A stretch of 33,839 nucleotides of DNA from Alphaproteobacteria bacterium (GTDB lineage: Bacteria; Pseudomonadota; Alphaproteobacteria; Micropepsales; Micropepsaceae). This document shows, piece by piece, positions 1 through 8,573 of this stretch. Position 1 is the stretch's first letter; each line of letters begins with the position of its first letter. The translations under genes were made by a program, and so were the position numbers. The stretch spans positions 1-33,839 of the forward strand of contig JAHFQC010000060.1 in assembly GCA_023259375.1 (NCBI GenBank), in the 5' to 3' direction. The notes under the pieces are model-generated. The model worked only from the letters and a program-made list of their open reading frames with translations, was not told where the DNA came from and searched no databases.

Positions 1-837
1 CAGCAGCGGCTCGGAGCCTGCCTTGCCGGCAACCTCGTAAATGCGGTCCGACGGCAATCCTGACGCCGACAAGATGGCGCGACCGGCATTGGCGCGCAGG
101 GCGGACAGCTCCCAGTTGGTCATGCCATTCGGACCGGTGAACGACTTGCCTTCGGTATGGCCCGCGATCGAAACGCGGTTGGGCAGGCGATCGATCACCT
201 TGGCAATAGTCGCAAGAAGTTTGCGGGTATAGGGCATCGGCGTGGCCGTACCTTGCTGGAACATCGGCCTGCCGTCCTGGTCGACGAGCTGGATGCGCAT
301 GCCGTCCGGCGTCTGGTCCACCACCACCTGTTTCGACAACGCCGCTACATCTGGATTTTCTTCGATGGCCTGGTGAATCGCTTCGGCGGCATGGGCGAAT
401 TCGCCGTCCCGCATCGAGGTGGCGGTGTTTTGTCCGTCTTTGTTGACGGCCTGGGAGTCGGCTGCGTTGCCGGGCGTCGGCGTAGCGCCGCCCTGGCTGG
501 AGCCGTTCTGGTTAGACTTGTCGTTGGTGTTCTTCGACGGGGGCGAGTTCTTCTGGAACATCGAAACAGCGCCGCCGGCGCGCGCGGTTTCCTGGCCCAT
601 CACCTTGCCGCCGAGCACGCCGCCAGACCCCGATACCGTTTGCGAGATCGACTGGGGCGCGAAATAGTCGGCAATGCCTTTCTTCTGCTCGGGCGTGGTG
701 GTGTTGATCAGCCACATCAGGAGGAAGAAGGCCATCATCGCCGTCACGAAGTCGGCATACGCCACCTTCCAGGCGCCGCCGTGATGGCCGTGCTCGCCCT
801 TCTTGATGCGCTTGATGACAATAAGCTGATCCGCCAA
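1..837 (-). CDS. motB: Flagellar motor stator protein MotB, 3' end cut off by window edge
   Basis: MotB forms the ion-conducting stator with MotA and anchors it to peptidoglycan. The reading frame stays open to base 1, so the C-terminus is missing (279 codons visible). A basic, His/Gly-rich N-terminus is followed by a single membrane segment (about residues 25-45). This carries the family motif AYADFVTAMMAFFLLMWL, whose Asp29 is the expected proton-binding residue. A Ser/Gly/Asn-rich linker and an OmpA-type peptidoglycan-binding domain follow (about residue 190 on, with AGHTEGKSFTGPNGMTNWELS). The start is the TTG at 837: an in-frame TGA lies only four codons upstream, no ATG lies between, and GAGAGG precedes it. 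The gene is divergent from the flavin reductase at 940. MotA is not in the window. It is absent from most ORF lists because the frame runs off the edge. Confidence 0.93.
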   Translation of the reverse strand, partial: MADQLIVIKRIKKGEHGHHGGAWKVAYADFVTAMMAFFLLMWLINTTTPEQKKGIADYFAPQSISQTVSGSGGVLGGKVMGQETARAGGAVSMFQKNSPPSKNTNDKSNQNGSSQGGATPTPGNAADSQAVNKDGQNTATSMRDGEFAHAAEAIHQAIEENPDVAALSKQVVVDQTPDGMRIQLVDQDGRPMFQQGTATPMPYTRKLLATIAKVIDRLPNRVSIAGHTEGKSFTGPNGMTNWELSALRANAGRAILSASGLPSDRIYEVAGKAGSEPLL

Positions 838-939
838 ACTCGTGCCCTCTCACCCCGGCTTGAGGCTTTGCCCCGCCTCGCCTAACCTGACAGGAGAATG
901 CCTGAACGGAATTAACCGATTCTTTAATCCGGGATTTTC

Positions 940-1407
940 ATGAGCTTCGATGCGCGGGCCTTCCGCAATGCCCTAGGTTGTTTTCCGACTGGTATCGTTG
1001 TGGTGACGGCGGGCACACCAGGGAACTGGCGCGGGATTACCGTGAATTCCTTCGCCTCGCTGTCGCTCGATCCGCCGCTGATCCTGTGGTCCATCGCCAA
1101 GACCTCGCGCCGTTACCTTACATTTACCAATGCTGCCGAATTCACCGTCAGCGTGCTCGGCGAAGCCGATCGCGGGGCGGCCGAGGCGATTGCCGTGGCG
1201 GGCGAGGGCGAACTTACCGCGGTCGAACTCGAGGAATGCGAGCCGCCGGCGATCAAGGGCGCAATTGCGGTGTTCGAATGCACACGCGAAGCGCTGCATG
1301 ACGGCGGCGATCATGTGATCGTGGTCGGGCGCGTCAAAGAGTTTCGTCATCGCGACGGCGCTCCGCTGACGTTTTTCCGCGGACGATATGGAAAGATCGT
1401 CGAATAA
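940..1407 (+). CDS. Flavin reductase-like domain protein (HpaC/HsaB type)
   Basis: A 155-residue single-domain protein of the flavin-reductase-like FMN-binding split-barrel family. Such proteins use NAD(P)H to reduce FMN or FAD, usually as the small component of a two-component monooxygenase. Family signatures are visible: FRNALGCFPTGIVVVTA at residues 8-24, GITVNSFASLSLDPPLILWSI at about 32-52, and GDHVIVVGRV near residue 122. The length is normal for the short form. No oxygenase partner lies alongside, so it may serve one elsewhere or be a general flavin reductase. It is divergent from motB with about 100 bp between the starts. The ATG at 940 is the first start in the frame; I see no strong ribosome-binding site, so the start is likely but not certain. 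Substrate and partner are unknown. Confidence 0.85.
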   Translation: MSFDARAFRNALGCFPTGIVVVTAGTPGNWRGITVNSFASLSLDPPLILWSIAKTSRRYLTFTNAAEFTVSVLGEADRGAAEAIAVAGEGELTAVELEECEPPAIKGAIAVFECTREALHDGGDHVIVVGRVKEFRHRDGAPLTFFRGRYGKIVE

Positions 1408-1901
1408 CGCTTCAATGGGCCCCTATAAATGCGCCGAAAGCGGAGATGCTTCCGCACGTCCGCTTTGGTGGGTACCCCCATGGAAACTTAGCGCGCCAGC
1501 GAGCACCGCACTCAAGCGGCTAGACGACAGGCACATTCTGTCCCGGCTACAGGCCTCGAATGCACGCGAGACGAAGCATCCATACCCTGTATGAGCTGTC
1601 GCGTCGTTTACGGGCTCGAGTGTTCTCGCCGCACTCTTCACCGCTGTTCTGTCGGCCATCTCCATCGCCATTTTTCACGTATTGAGATGGGGAACATAAG
1701 GTGAACTTTCAAGGAGGTGCGACATTCGCTGCGTTGTTGGCAGGGACTTGCAGTCGCAACATTACAGACGCCGGAAAAGCCCAATCGTCACAAGAAAGAC
1801 TTGCGCATCAGTCGCGTCCGGCCAAATCGCGGTAACGCAACCATGGACCCCCGCCGCGAGTCGGATCAGTCTTGGGCCACAAAAAATATAAGGAGAGGAA
1901 G
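1408..1901. other. 494-bp intergenic region without a supported gene
   Basis: No open frame here has both a plausible start and protein-like composition. One frame between about 1590 and 1690 reads as a hydrophobic, membrane-like stretch ending in TAA near 1699. It has no ATG, GTG or TTG after the upstream TGA, so it could be a decayed small membrane protein or chance. The last 15 bases hold the ribosome-binding site AAGGAGAGGAAG for the gene at 1902. The region should contain that gene's promoter, but I cannot place a -35/-10 pair with confidence. Confidence 0.5.
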
Positions 1902-3809
1902 ATGTCCGTACTTCGTGCTGCCGCAATAACCGCATTGCTCGCGCTGCCAGCGCACGGCGAGGCGCTGCTTAATCCGGTGTTCCAGGATCACGCGGTGCTG
2001 CAGCAAGGCCAGCCAATCCGGCTGTGGGGTACGGCGGCGCCGCGGACCAAGATTACGGCCGCTATCGGCAGCGCTTCGGCGCGCGCCACGGCGGACAAGA
2101 ACGGGCACTGGCGTGTCACGCTTCCGGCCATGACGGCGGGCGGCCCTTACACCGTGTCGGTGAAGACGGCGGATGCGTCTCAGACCCTTTCCGACATTCT
2201 GATCGGCGACGTTTATCTCTGCTCCGGCCAATCGAACATGGCGTTGCCGGTGATGGGCGCGGTCGACGCGGGACCGGACATCCAGGTTTCGGCCAATGAC
2301 TCGATCCGCCTGATGAGCGTGGCCAATATCGCCAAAGCGACAGCGCAATCGGCGCTGCCCGGTACGATCAGCTGGGCGCCCGCCAGCCCCAAGGTGGTCG
2401 CCGGCTTCTCGGCCACTTGCTATTACTTCGCGCGCTCGCTGCAAAAATCCGTACACGTCCCATTGGGACTGATCAACGCGCCGTGGGCGGGCGCCAATAT
2501 CACCGATTTCATGAGCGTCGCCGCTCTCCACCAAGCCGGCGGCCAGGATGCGCGGCTCGACGCGCTGAAAATCTATGCCGCCGATCCCGCGGCGGGCGTG
2601 AAGCATTGGGGCGAGATCATCGAAGCGTTCTGGCGCGGGCTGGGCAAAGACTATTGGGCCAATCCCGCGAAGGTGTCGTGGACCGATGCGCCGAAGGGCC
2701 TCGGCGTGTGGAGCACCTGGGGCGTGCCTGCGCTGGAGAAGGATGGCGGCACGGTCTGGTTCCGCACCTCCGTTACCTTGACGGCGGCCGATGCGGCGCG
2801 TGGGGCGAACTTGGCGCTCGGCGCGATCACTGAAGAAGACACGGTGTGGGTGAACGGCAATGCCGTCGGCACCACCACCGGCTATGCCGCGGAACGCAAA
2901 TACACGGTTCCAGCCGGCGTTCTGCATGAAGGCAAGAACGACATCGTTCTCAACGTTTATTGCGGCTGGCGCGGCTGCGGCCTGTTCGGTCCGGCGAATT
3001 CGCGCGCGATCCATTTTGCCGGCGGCAGTTCTGTGCCGCTCGATGGTTCGTGGCAATACGCGATCGAGCCGGCGAGCCCGCCGCAAGTGCCATGGGGACC
3101 CACGGCCGGTCTGGCGATGGACTATAACGGCATGATCGCGCCGCTGGCGCCCTTCGGGTTGAGAGGCGTCCTCTGGTATCAGGGCGAAAGCAACACCAGC
3201 ACAGCGGAAACTTATCGCGGATTGCTCAAAGCCTGGATGGCCGATTGGCGGTCCACGTTCGAAGCGCCCAAGCTGCCGTTCCTGATCGTGCAATTGCCGG
3301 ATCTCGGTCAGCCGCCGTTTGCGCCGGAACAATCGACCTGGGCCGCTTTGCGCGAAGCCCAGCGGCTGGCGGTGAACGATGATCCCAACGCCGCGCTCGC
3401 GGTGATGATCGACATCGGCGATCACATGGGCCTGCATCCGGGCAACAAGCAGGAAGTGGGTCGGCGTCTGGCATTGCAGGCACGGCAGTTGATCTACGGC
3501 GACAAGTCGCTGAGGCCGGGGCCGCAGCCGGACAGCGCGACGCGGAACGGCAACGAGGTGACGGTGCGCTTCACCGGCATCAACGGCAAACTCGCTGCCG
3601 TGAATGCGGCGCAGCCGATCGGGTTTGAGCTTTGCGCCGATGTTTGCCGCTTTGCGGTGGCGACGATCGACGGCGACAGCGTGCGCTTGGCGGTGCCGGA
3701 AGGCATGACCCCGACCCGCGTGCGCTATTGCTGGGCCGATGGCCCGGTCTGCACGCTCTACGACACGACCCGGATACCGGCGGTGCCGTTCGAGGTGGGG
3801 GTGAAGTAA
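1902..3809 (+). CDS. Secreted sialate O-acetylesterase-like protein (SGNH/SASA family)
   Basis: A 635-aa protein resembling bacterial sialate O-acetylesterases, SGNH-type hydrolases that remove acetyl groups from sugars such as sialic acid or xylan side chains. A short signal peptide (about residues 1-19, cleavage near AHGEA) precedes an N-terminal beta domain. The nucleophile block CSGQSNM has Cys107 and Ser111. Further family blocks are LWYQGESNT near residue 424 and IDIGDHMGLHPGNKQEVGRR, where His512 is the likely catalytic His. A jelly-roll insertion lies between about residues 260 and 385. The start is the ATG at 1902, with AAGGAGAGGAAG immediately upstream; the in-frame TTG at 1872 lies upstream of that site. 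The gene stands alone and converges on the gene at 4057-5682. The exact acetylated substrate cannot be told from sequence. No sialic acid genes are nearby, so plant or cell-wall polysaccharides are as likely. Confidence 0.88.
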   Translation: MSVLRAAAITALLALPAHGEALLNPVFQDHAVLQQGQPIRLWGTAAPRTKITAAIGSASARATADKNGHWRVTLPAMTAGGPYTVSVKTADASQTLSDILIGDVYLCSGQSNMALPVMGAVDAGPDIQVSANDSIRLMSVANIAKATAQSALPGTISWAPASPKVVAGFSATCYYFARSLQKSVHVPLGLINAPWAGANITDFMSVAALHQAGGQDARLDALKIYAADPAAGVKHWGEIIEAFWRGLGKDYWANPAKVSWTDAPKGLGVWSTWGVPALEKDGGTVWFRTSVTLTAADAARGANLALGAITEEDTVWVNGNAVGTTTGYAAERKYTVPAGVLHEGKNDIVLNVYCGWRGCGLFGPANSRAIHFAGGSSVPLDGSWQYAIEPASPPQVPWGPTAGLAMDYNGMIAPLAPFGLRGVLWYQGESNTSTAETYRGLLKAWMADWRSTFEAPKLPFLIVQLPDLGQPPFAPEQSTWAALREAQRLAVNDDPNAALAVMIDIGDHMGLHPGNKQEVGRRLALQARQLIYGDKSLRPGPQPDSATRNGNEVTVRFTGINGKLAAVNAAQPIGFELCADVCRFAVATIDGDSVRLAVPEGMTPTRVRYCWADGPVCTLYDTTRIPAVPFEVGVK

Positions 3810-3812
3810 GAT

Positions 3813-4053
3813 CCCTCTCCCCCTTCGTGGGAGAGGGCGCAAAATCTTGCGCTTAGCCGCGCTCGCACATTGGTTCTGCTGCTGTGCTTCGCGGCTAAGT
3901 GCTAGATTTTGCGGGTGAGGGGGCACTCGCGGCCCGTACCCCTCACCTGAAAAATCATCGGAGTTAGCGTCGCGCCAACCGTGCAGGTTCGAGCGCTTTT
4001 GCGGCGCAACGCTAACTCCGTGATTTTTCTTCCTCTCCCACAAGGGGAGAGGG
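3813..4053. repeat. Tandem palindromic repeat element between convergent genes
   Basis: A nested array of inverted repeats fills the whole gap. Hairpin 1 pairs CCCTCTCCC (3813-3821) with GGGAGAGGG (3829-3837). A long inverted repeat pairs 3838-3861 with 3890-3913 (22 of 24 matches). Hairpin 2 pairs GGTGAGGGG (3914-3922) with CCCCTCACC (3939-3947). A second long inverted repeat pairs 3950-3970 with 4009-4028 (one base indel). Hairpin 3 pairs CCTCTCCC (4032-4039) with GGGAGAGG (4045-4052). The two long repeats look like diverged copies of one module (both arms begin AAAATC and end in a GTTAGCG/CTTAGCCGCG-like block). It resembles the dispersed palindromic elements common in alphaproteobacteria and may act as a bidirectional terminator. 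It encodes no protein. Confidence 0.8.
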
Positions 4054-4056
4054 ACG

Positions 4057-5682
4057 CTACTTTCTCGCTTGCGCCTGCATCTGTTCGAGATACCCCGCCA
4101 CATCCGTATCCGGTGTGGCGTTCGCGGGCTGGCGGCGGAGGTCTTCCAGGCTGAAATCCATCCGCGCGTCGTAGGTGCGGTCGATCTGGTTGCGCAACGG
4201 CTGTTCGGCGTCGTACCACGCGCGCTTGCCGGCATCCTCGCGGCAGGTCGCAAGTTCGCGGGCGTCGTGCGCGCCCCAGCGGCGTTCGGGGCAGTGATAG
4301 GGATCGAACGACAGCGCGAACAGGCGCGTGCGGGCTTCTTCGAAGGAGAGCGAAACCGTGCTGTTGTCGCTGCGATGATACCTGATCACGCACGTGCTGG
4401 CGGCGCGCCGGTAGGCTTTCAACAGATCGGCGGGAAGGTCGTTGCCGGAATAGGCGAGGTGGATGCTGTCGCCTTTGCGATCCATCTCGACAAAGCGTTG
4501 CGCCGTATCGCGAAGGTATTTGAACCCCGTCTTGAGGCGGGCATCGCGCGACGGCGTCGAAAACATCTCCCAGTCGCCATCGGTGCCGTAGATGTTGCGG
4601 GGCAGGCGCGCCGGATGCGGGCGGGACGCCAGCGCACTGCCGAGATCGACGGCGGCGGCACGGTATTGCAGGTCGTTGCAGAGTGAGCGGGTCATCTCGG
4701 TCACTTCGCGCACCGGGTGGAATACCAGTTTGCCGACAAGCCGCGCGCGCACGAAATCATAGAAATCGAGCCGCTCGCCATTCGCGGTAAAGGGGCCGAT
4801 GGCCCAATTCTCATCCGATGGACGCGGGCCGGTACCGTAGAACTGCTCGGTTGAGAAATCGGCGATGTCCTTGTTGGCGGCGATCTCGATATGCCCGCCG
4901 CGCAACGAACCGTCCGCCGCCCGCTCGGCTCCGGTAAGGCGGACCGGCCGCCAGTTCTTGAACCCGGCCCCCTGGCTCGGACGCATCCGCGCGAAGCGGA
5001 CGTCGAAGGTCATCTGGGTGAGGGTGTAGTCCGTATGTGCATCGAACGAATGGACGCGGCCGTCCGGATCAACCTTGTAGACGATCGCGACGTGTCCTGC
5101 CGGGTCGTAAACCATCGTGCCCGGGCGGATGGAGCCGGGCTTGATCGCGGGAGAATAGAGATCGGTGCCGTCGAGATCGGGATGGATGCGGTAGGTCGCG
5201 GTGGAAATATCGGCCCGAAGCTGCGCGATCGCCTCCATCGCGGCGCGGCCGCTTTTGATGTCGGTACGGGCGGAGACTTTGTTGCCCGACCGGGAATAAC
5301 GGATGTCGTCGGTCGAACCGTCGCGGGGCGTCACCGCACTCGCATAGGAAAACGGCAGGCCGCGTTTCCAGGCAAAGTAGAACCGCAACACATAGGGCAG
5401 GTCGGCGCAATCGGATTCGAACTTCCGCGACGGCGGATCGCTCTGCGCGAACGGATTGGCAGGCGAGTGCAGGCACGCATTCAGGGTGGCGCAATCGCTC
5501 TCGCCTATGGCGGCGATAAAGCGCTCGTAGTCGCGTTCGTCGGCCTCGGACCAGCGGTCGTGGCGCACCACGTAAATCGGATTCGACGATTCGAAGCTGG
5601 CACGTGCCGGTAACAAAACAGTCAAGCAGGCCATTCCGGCGGCGAACGCCCACACTCCTCCCGCGCGCATGCGTTTCAACAT
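4057..5682 (-). CDS. Secreted protein with NlpC/P60-like (papain-fold) N-terminal region; function unknown
   Basis: A 541-aa protein that I do not recognise as a named family. An N-terminal signal peptide is clear: basic MLKRMR, a hydrophobic core to about residue 24, and cleavage near PARAS. Residues 60-220 have the layout of an NlpC/P60-like cysteine peptidase or amidase: DCADLPYVLRFYFAWKRG with Cys92 at the start of a helix, then PGTMVYDPAGHVAIVYKV with His197 on a strand, then VHSFDAHTDYT offering His211 or Asp214 as third polar residue. The C-terminal half (about 240-541) is charged, rich in Arg/Asp, has several more Cys residues, and matches nothing I know. The start at 5682 gives the signal peptide; a second Met at residue 5 is possible. 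Role proposed: periplasmic or secreted hydrolase, perhaps on peptidoglycan. This is inference from motif order only. Confidence 0.6.
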   Translation of the reverse strand: MLKRMRAGGVWAFAAGMACLTVLLPARASFESSNPIYVVRHDRWSEADERDYERFIAAIGESDCATLNACLHSPANPFAQSDPPSRKFESDCADLPYVLRFYFAWKRGLPFSYASAVTPRDGSTDDIRYSRSGNKVSARTDIKSGRAAMEAIAQLRADISTATYRIHPDLDGTDLYSPAIKPGSIRPGTMVYDPAGHVAIVYKVDPDGRVHSFDAHTDYTLTQMTFDVRFARMRPSQGAGFKNWRPVRLTGAERAADGSLRGGHIEIAANKDIADFSTEQFYGTGPRPSDENWAIGPFTANGERLDFYDFVRARLVGKLVFHPVREVTEMTRSLCNDLQYRAAAVDLGSALASRPHPARLPRNIYGTDGDWEMFSTPSRDARLKTGFKYLRDTAQRFVEMDRKGDSIHLAYSGNDLPADLLKAYRRAASTCVIRYHRSDNSTVSLSFEEARTRLFALSFDPYHCPERRWGAHDARELATCREDAGKRAWYDAEQPLRNQIDRTYDARMDFSLEDLRRQPANATPDTDVAGYLEQMQAQARK

Positions 5683-5781
5683 GAGCTGAATGCTATCGCG
5701 CGCCTACCGCAGATCAAGCACTTGCAGCGCTTCTTAGAACGGAGTGTAGCGGCGCGGCCACGCGTGCCATCGCGTAAGGGC

Positions 5782-5825
5782 CTGTCACATTAGCTTCATA
5801 TCGTTGTCACCTACCTGTCGTGGCG
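5782..5825 (+). promoter_or_regulatory. Putative PhoB-binding Pho box
   Basis: Four 11-bp units lie head to tail: CTGTCAC+ATTA (5782), GCTTCAT+ATCG (5793), TTGTCAC+CTAC (5804) and CTGTCGT+GGCG (5815). This matches the known Pho box design of 7-bp CTGTCAT-like half sites every 11 bp. It lies about 85-125 bp upstream of an OprP-like porin followed by pstS, both typical PhoB targets. The first and third units fit best. No sure -10 element was found. Confidence 0.75.
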
Positions 5826-5908
5826 GACCGTCATTGCTCCCGCGGGCAAAAAAGACGCCGCGCGGTCGACGCCGGCTCTTGGCCCTGGGATGAACAAGAG
5901 AGGTATCG

Positions 5909-7516
5909 ATGAAGGGGAAGTCAGCCTTACTGGCAGGGGTGGCAGCGATCGCACTGGTAGCGACTGCACAAGCCGGTTACGCCGCGAAGAAATCGTCGGA
6001 CGCGACTTCCGCACCCGCTCCGGCGGCTGCGGTCCAGTCCGGCCCGACCACGACGGAACTTGCGGCCCGTATCCAGGCGCTGGAAGATGCGCTCCAGGCT
6101 GACGAAGCCAAGGCGCAGGGCGAACACACTCGCCTGTCGACGCTGGAGCAGAATTTCAACTACGCCACCTGGTCGTTCGACAACGGCCGCCCGGTGATCA
6201 GTTCGGGTGACGGCCGCTTCTCGATGGCCTTCCGCGTTCGCGCCCAGATCGATTTCGGTGCGTTCCTCCAGGATAGCCCGGCCTCGCAGCCGAACGCGCA
6301 GTACAAGGATCTGTCGAACGGCGTCGCTGTCCGTCGCGGATTCTTCGGCGTCGAAGGCAAGGCCTTCAAGGATTTCTGGTACGAGTTCCGTTATAACGCT
6401 GGCGGCGGCGGTGGTGCCGAATCCGGCGATCCGGCGATGTCGATTGCCCGCGTGGCCTACACCGGCATCGATCATCTGCGCATCAACGTCGGCATTATCG
6501 AGCCCGCGTTCATGCTCGAAGGCACGACCTCGTCGGGCCAGCTGATGTTCCTCGAGCGTCCGGAAATCGAAAACATCGCCCTCGACACGTTCGGCGCGGC
6601 CGATGCCCGTCGCGGCATCGAAGTGGCGTTCCAGCACGACAATCTGTTCCTGCCGGGCGACAACTTCATCTGGACGGCGGCTTATACCGGCGGCAAGACC
6701 GTTGCCCCCGGTGGCACGGCTGCGGGTCACGGTAACGGCGGCGACGAAGGCACGCAGTTCCTGTCGCATCTGGCGTACCGCTTCTGGAGCGATGGCGCGT
6801 CCAACGCCCTGATCGGCGCCGATTACGGCACAGTCCTTTATGCCGGTGGCGTGACCAACGGCGGCGGCGGCATCAACTTCCAGGACCGTCCTCAGATCCG
6901 CGTTGATGGCACGCGTCTGATTTCGACCGGTTCGTTCGGTGCGGCTCCGGCGACGGGCTGCAAGACCGGCGGCGCTTCCTATTCCTGCCATGCCACCATG
7001 TTCGCCGGGCATGTCGCCGGCAATTACGAGAACTTCTATCTCGCTGGCGAATACGCCTATTTCCGTGACGACCGGAACTATTATGTCGGTGCGACCAAGA
7101 CCAATATCTTCGATCACCCGGAATTCTCGGGCTACGCGGTCGAAGGATCGTGGGTGCTGACCGGCGAGCCCAAGGGCTATGCGGTCAACGCGACCAACAA
7201 CGAAATCGGCGGCTACGGCGCCCCGAAGGTCGCCAACCCGTTCTCGCTCGACGGCGACTCGTGGGGTGCGCTCGAACTGGTGGCGCGCTACAGCTTCACG
7301 AATCTCGACTGGTATCGTAACCTTGCCGGCGAGGGCGTTGCCGGTGGCCGCGAAGGCATCTTCGATGTCGGCCTCAACTGGTACCTGAACAACGAAGTGA
7401 AGCTTCAGTTCCACGACTCCGTCGTGCACGTGAACAAGCTCAATGCGGCGGCCGGTTCGACCCAGGTCGGTCAGGACCTCAATATCGTCGGCATCCGCCT
7501 GCAGTTCTCCAACTAA
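5909..7516 (+). CDS. OprP/OprO-type (phosphate/polyphosphate) outer-membrane porin
   Basis: A 535-aa porin of the phosphate-selective porin O/P family, expected to form an outer-membrane 16-strand barrel that passes phosphate or other anions. It has a signal peptide (residues 1 to about 25, MKGKSALLAG to AGYAA). A short Ala/Pro stretch and a coiled-coil segment (about 45-75, ELAARIQALEDALQADEAKA) follow. The barrel opens with WSFDNGRPVISSGDGRFSMA. Later strands show the usual alternating aromatic pattern and a family-type end. Two Cys residues in GCKTGGASYSCHATMF (near residue 355) lie in a likely outer loop and could form a disulphide, which is uncommon in porins. The start is the ATG at 5909 with GAGAGG upstream. 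The Pho box above and pstS 22 bp below support a phosphate role. Substrate choice itself is not visible. Confidence 0.87.
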   Translation: MKGKSALLAGVAAIALVATAQAGYAAKKSSDATSAPAPAAAVQSGPTTTELAARIQALEDALQADEAKAQGEHTRLSTLEQNFNYATWSFDNGRPVISSGDGRFSMAFRVRAQIDFGAFLQDSPASQPNAQYKDLSNGVAVRRGFFGVEGKAFKDFWYEFRYNAGGGGGAESGDPAMSIARVAYTGIDHLRINVGIIEPAFMLEGTTSSGQLMFLERPEIENIALDTFGAADARRGIEVAFQHDNLFLPGDNFIWTAAYTGGKTVAPGGTAAGHGNGGDEGTQFLSHLAYRFWSDGASNALIGADYGTVLYAGGVTNGGGGINFQDRPQIRVDGTRLISTGSFGAAPATGCKTGGASYSCHATMFAGHVAGNYENFYLAGEYAYFRDDRNYYVGATKTNIFDHPEFSGYAVEGSWVLTGEPKGYAVNATNNEIGGYGAPKVANPFSLDGDSWGALELVARYSFTNLDWYRNLAGEGVAGGREGIFDVGLNWYLNNEVKLQFHDSVVHVNKLNAAAGSTQVGQDLNIVGIRLQFSN

Positions 7517-7538
7517 TCGTTCATCGAGAGGATATCAC

Positions 7539-8573
7539 ATGAACGTCTCTCTGAAGTCCGTTGTGACGGCCATCGCCGGCGTTGCTGCCGCGGCCGTGAT
7601 CGCGACGGGTGCTCTGGCCGCCAACATCAACGGCGCCGGCGCGTCCTTCCCGTACCCGATCTACGCCAAGTGGGCCGGCGCCTATCAGGGCGTTGCCCAT
7701 GTCGGCCTGAACTACCAGTCGATCGGTTCGGGCGGCGGTATCGCCCAGATCAAGGCCAAGACGGTGACCTTCGGCGCCTCCGACGCGCCGCTGAAGAAGG
7801 CGGAACTCGACAAGTTCGGTCTCGCCCAGTTCCCGACCGTGATCGGCGGCGTCGTGCCGGTGATCAACGTGCCGGGCGTCAATGCCGGACAGCTCGTCCT
7901 CAACGGCGAAGTCCTGGCCGACATCTTCCTCGGCAAGATCAGCCGCTGGGACGACGCCCGTATCAAAGCGCTGAACCCGGGCGTGAACCTGCCGGGCAAG
8001 GCGATCTCCGTCGTCCATCGCGCCGACGCTTCGGGCACCTCGTTCGTGTTCACCACCTACCTGGCGCGCGTGTCGAAAGAGTGGGCCGGCTCGGTCGGTG
8101 CTGCCACCGCGGTCGATTGGCCGGTCGGTATCGGCGCCAAGGGCAACGAAGGCGTTGCCGGTAACGTGGCGCAGACCTCCGGCTCGATCGGGTATGTCGA
8201 GTTCGCCTATGCCAAGCAGAACCACCTGAAGCACACCCGTATGCTCAACAAGGACAACAAAGCCGTTGTCCCGTCGGCCGACACCTTCAAGGCCGCCGCC
8301 GCCAATGCGGACTGGGCCGGTGCCGCCAACAACGGCTTCTACATCATCCTGGTCGACCAGCCCGGCGCCACCGCCTGGCCGATCACCGCCACCACCTACA
8401 TCCTGGTCTACAAGCAGCCGCAGGACGTGAACGCCACGAAGGAAGTGCTGAAGTTCTTCCAGTGGTCGTACAAGAACGGCGGTAATGCCGCTCTCAGTCT
8501 CGACTACGTCCCGCTGCCGGCGAACGCCACCCAGGCGATCGAATCGAGCTGGAAGCAAATCCAGGGCTGGTAA
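7539..8573 (+). CDS. pstS: Periplasmic phosphate-binding protein PstS
   Basis: A 344-aa substrate-binding protein of the PstS family, which delivers inorganic phosphate to the PstCAB ABC transporter. A signal peptide ends near ATGALAA (residue 27), after which the mature protein begins with the family block INGAGASFPYPIYAKW. Other phosphate-site blocks are YQSIGSGGGIAQIK, FGASDAPL, HRADASGTSFVFTTYL and QTSGSIGYVEFAYA. The start is the ATG at 7539, preceded by GAGAGGATATCAC; longer readings extend into the porin frame and are false. It lies 22 bp after the porin stop and ends at a strong terminator, so the two genes form a closed unit. The permease genes pstC, pstA, pstB and phoU are not in the window. 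This is either a second PstS paired with the porin or part of a dispersed pst system. Confidence 0.95.
   Translation: MNVSLKSVVTAIAGVAAAAVIATGALAANINGAGASFPYPIYAKWAGAYQGVAHVGLNYQSIGSGGGIAQIKAKTVTFGASDAPLKKAELDKFGLAQFPTVIGGVVPVINVPGVNAGQLVLNGEVLADIFLGKISRWDDARIKALNPGVNLPGKAISVVHRADASGTSFVFTTYLARVSKEWAGSVGAATAVDWPVGIGAKGNEGVAGNVAQTSGSIGYVEFAYAKQNHLKHTRMLNKDNKAVVPSADTFKAAAANADWAGAANNGFYIILVDQPGATAWPITATTYILVYKQPQDVNATKEVLKFFQWSYKNGGNAALSLDYVPLPANATQAIESSWKQIQGW

Noticed and set aside
1700..1834. Short GTG-started frame with an internal GGAGG
   Set aside because: The GGAGG lies inside the frame, not before it, and the encoded peptide is compositionally random.
1866..4253. 795-aa open frame on the minus strand
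   Set aside because: It is antisense to the sialate esterase, is rich in Arg/His/Pro as expected for a shadow frame in GC-rich DNA, and crosses the palindromic element.
5927..7429. 500-aa open frame on the minus strand
   Set aside because: Antisense to the clear OprP-like porin; no motif and shadow-type composition.
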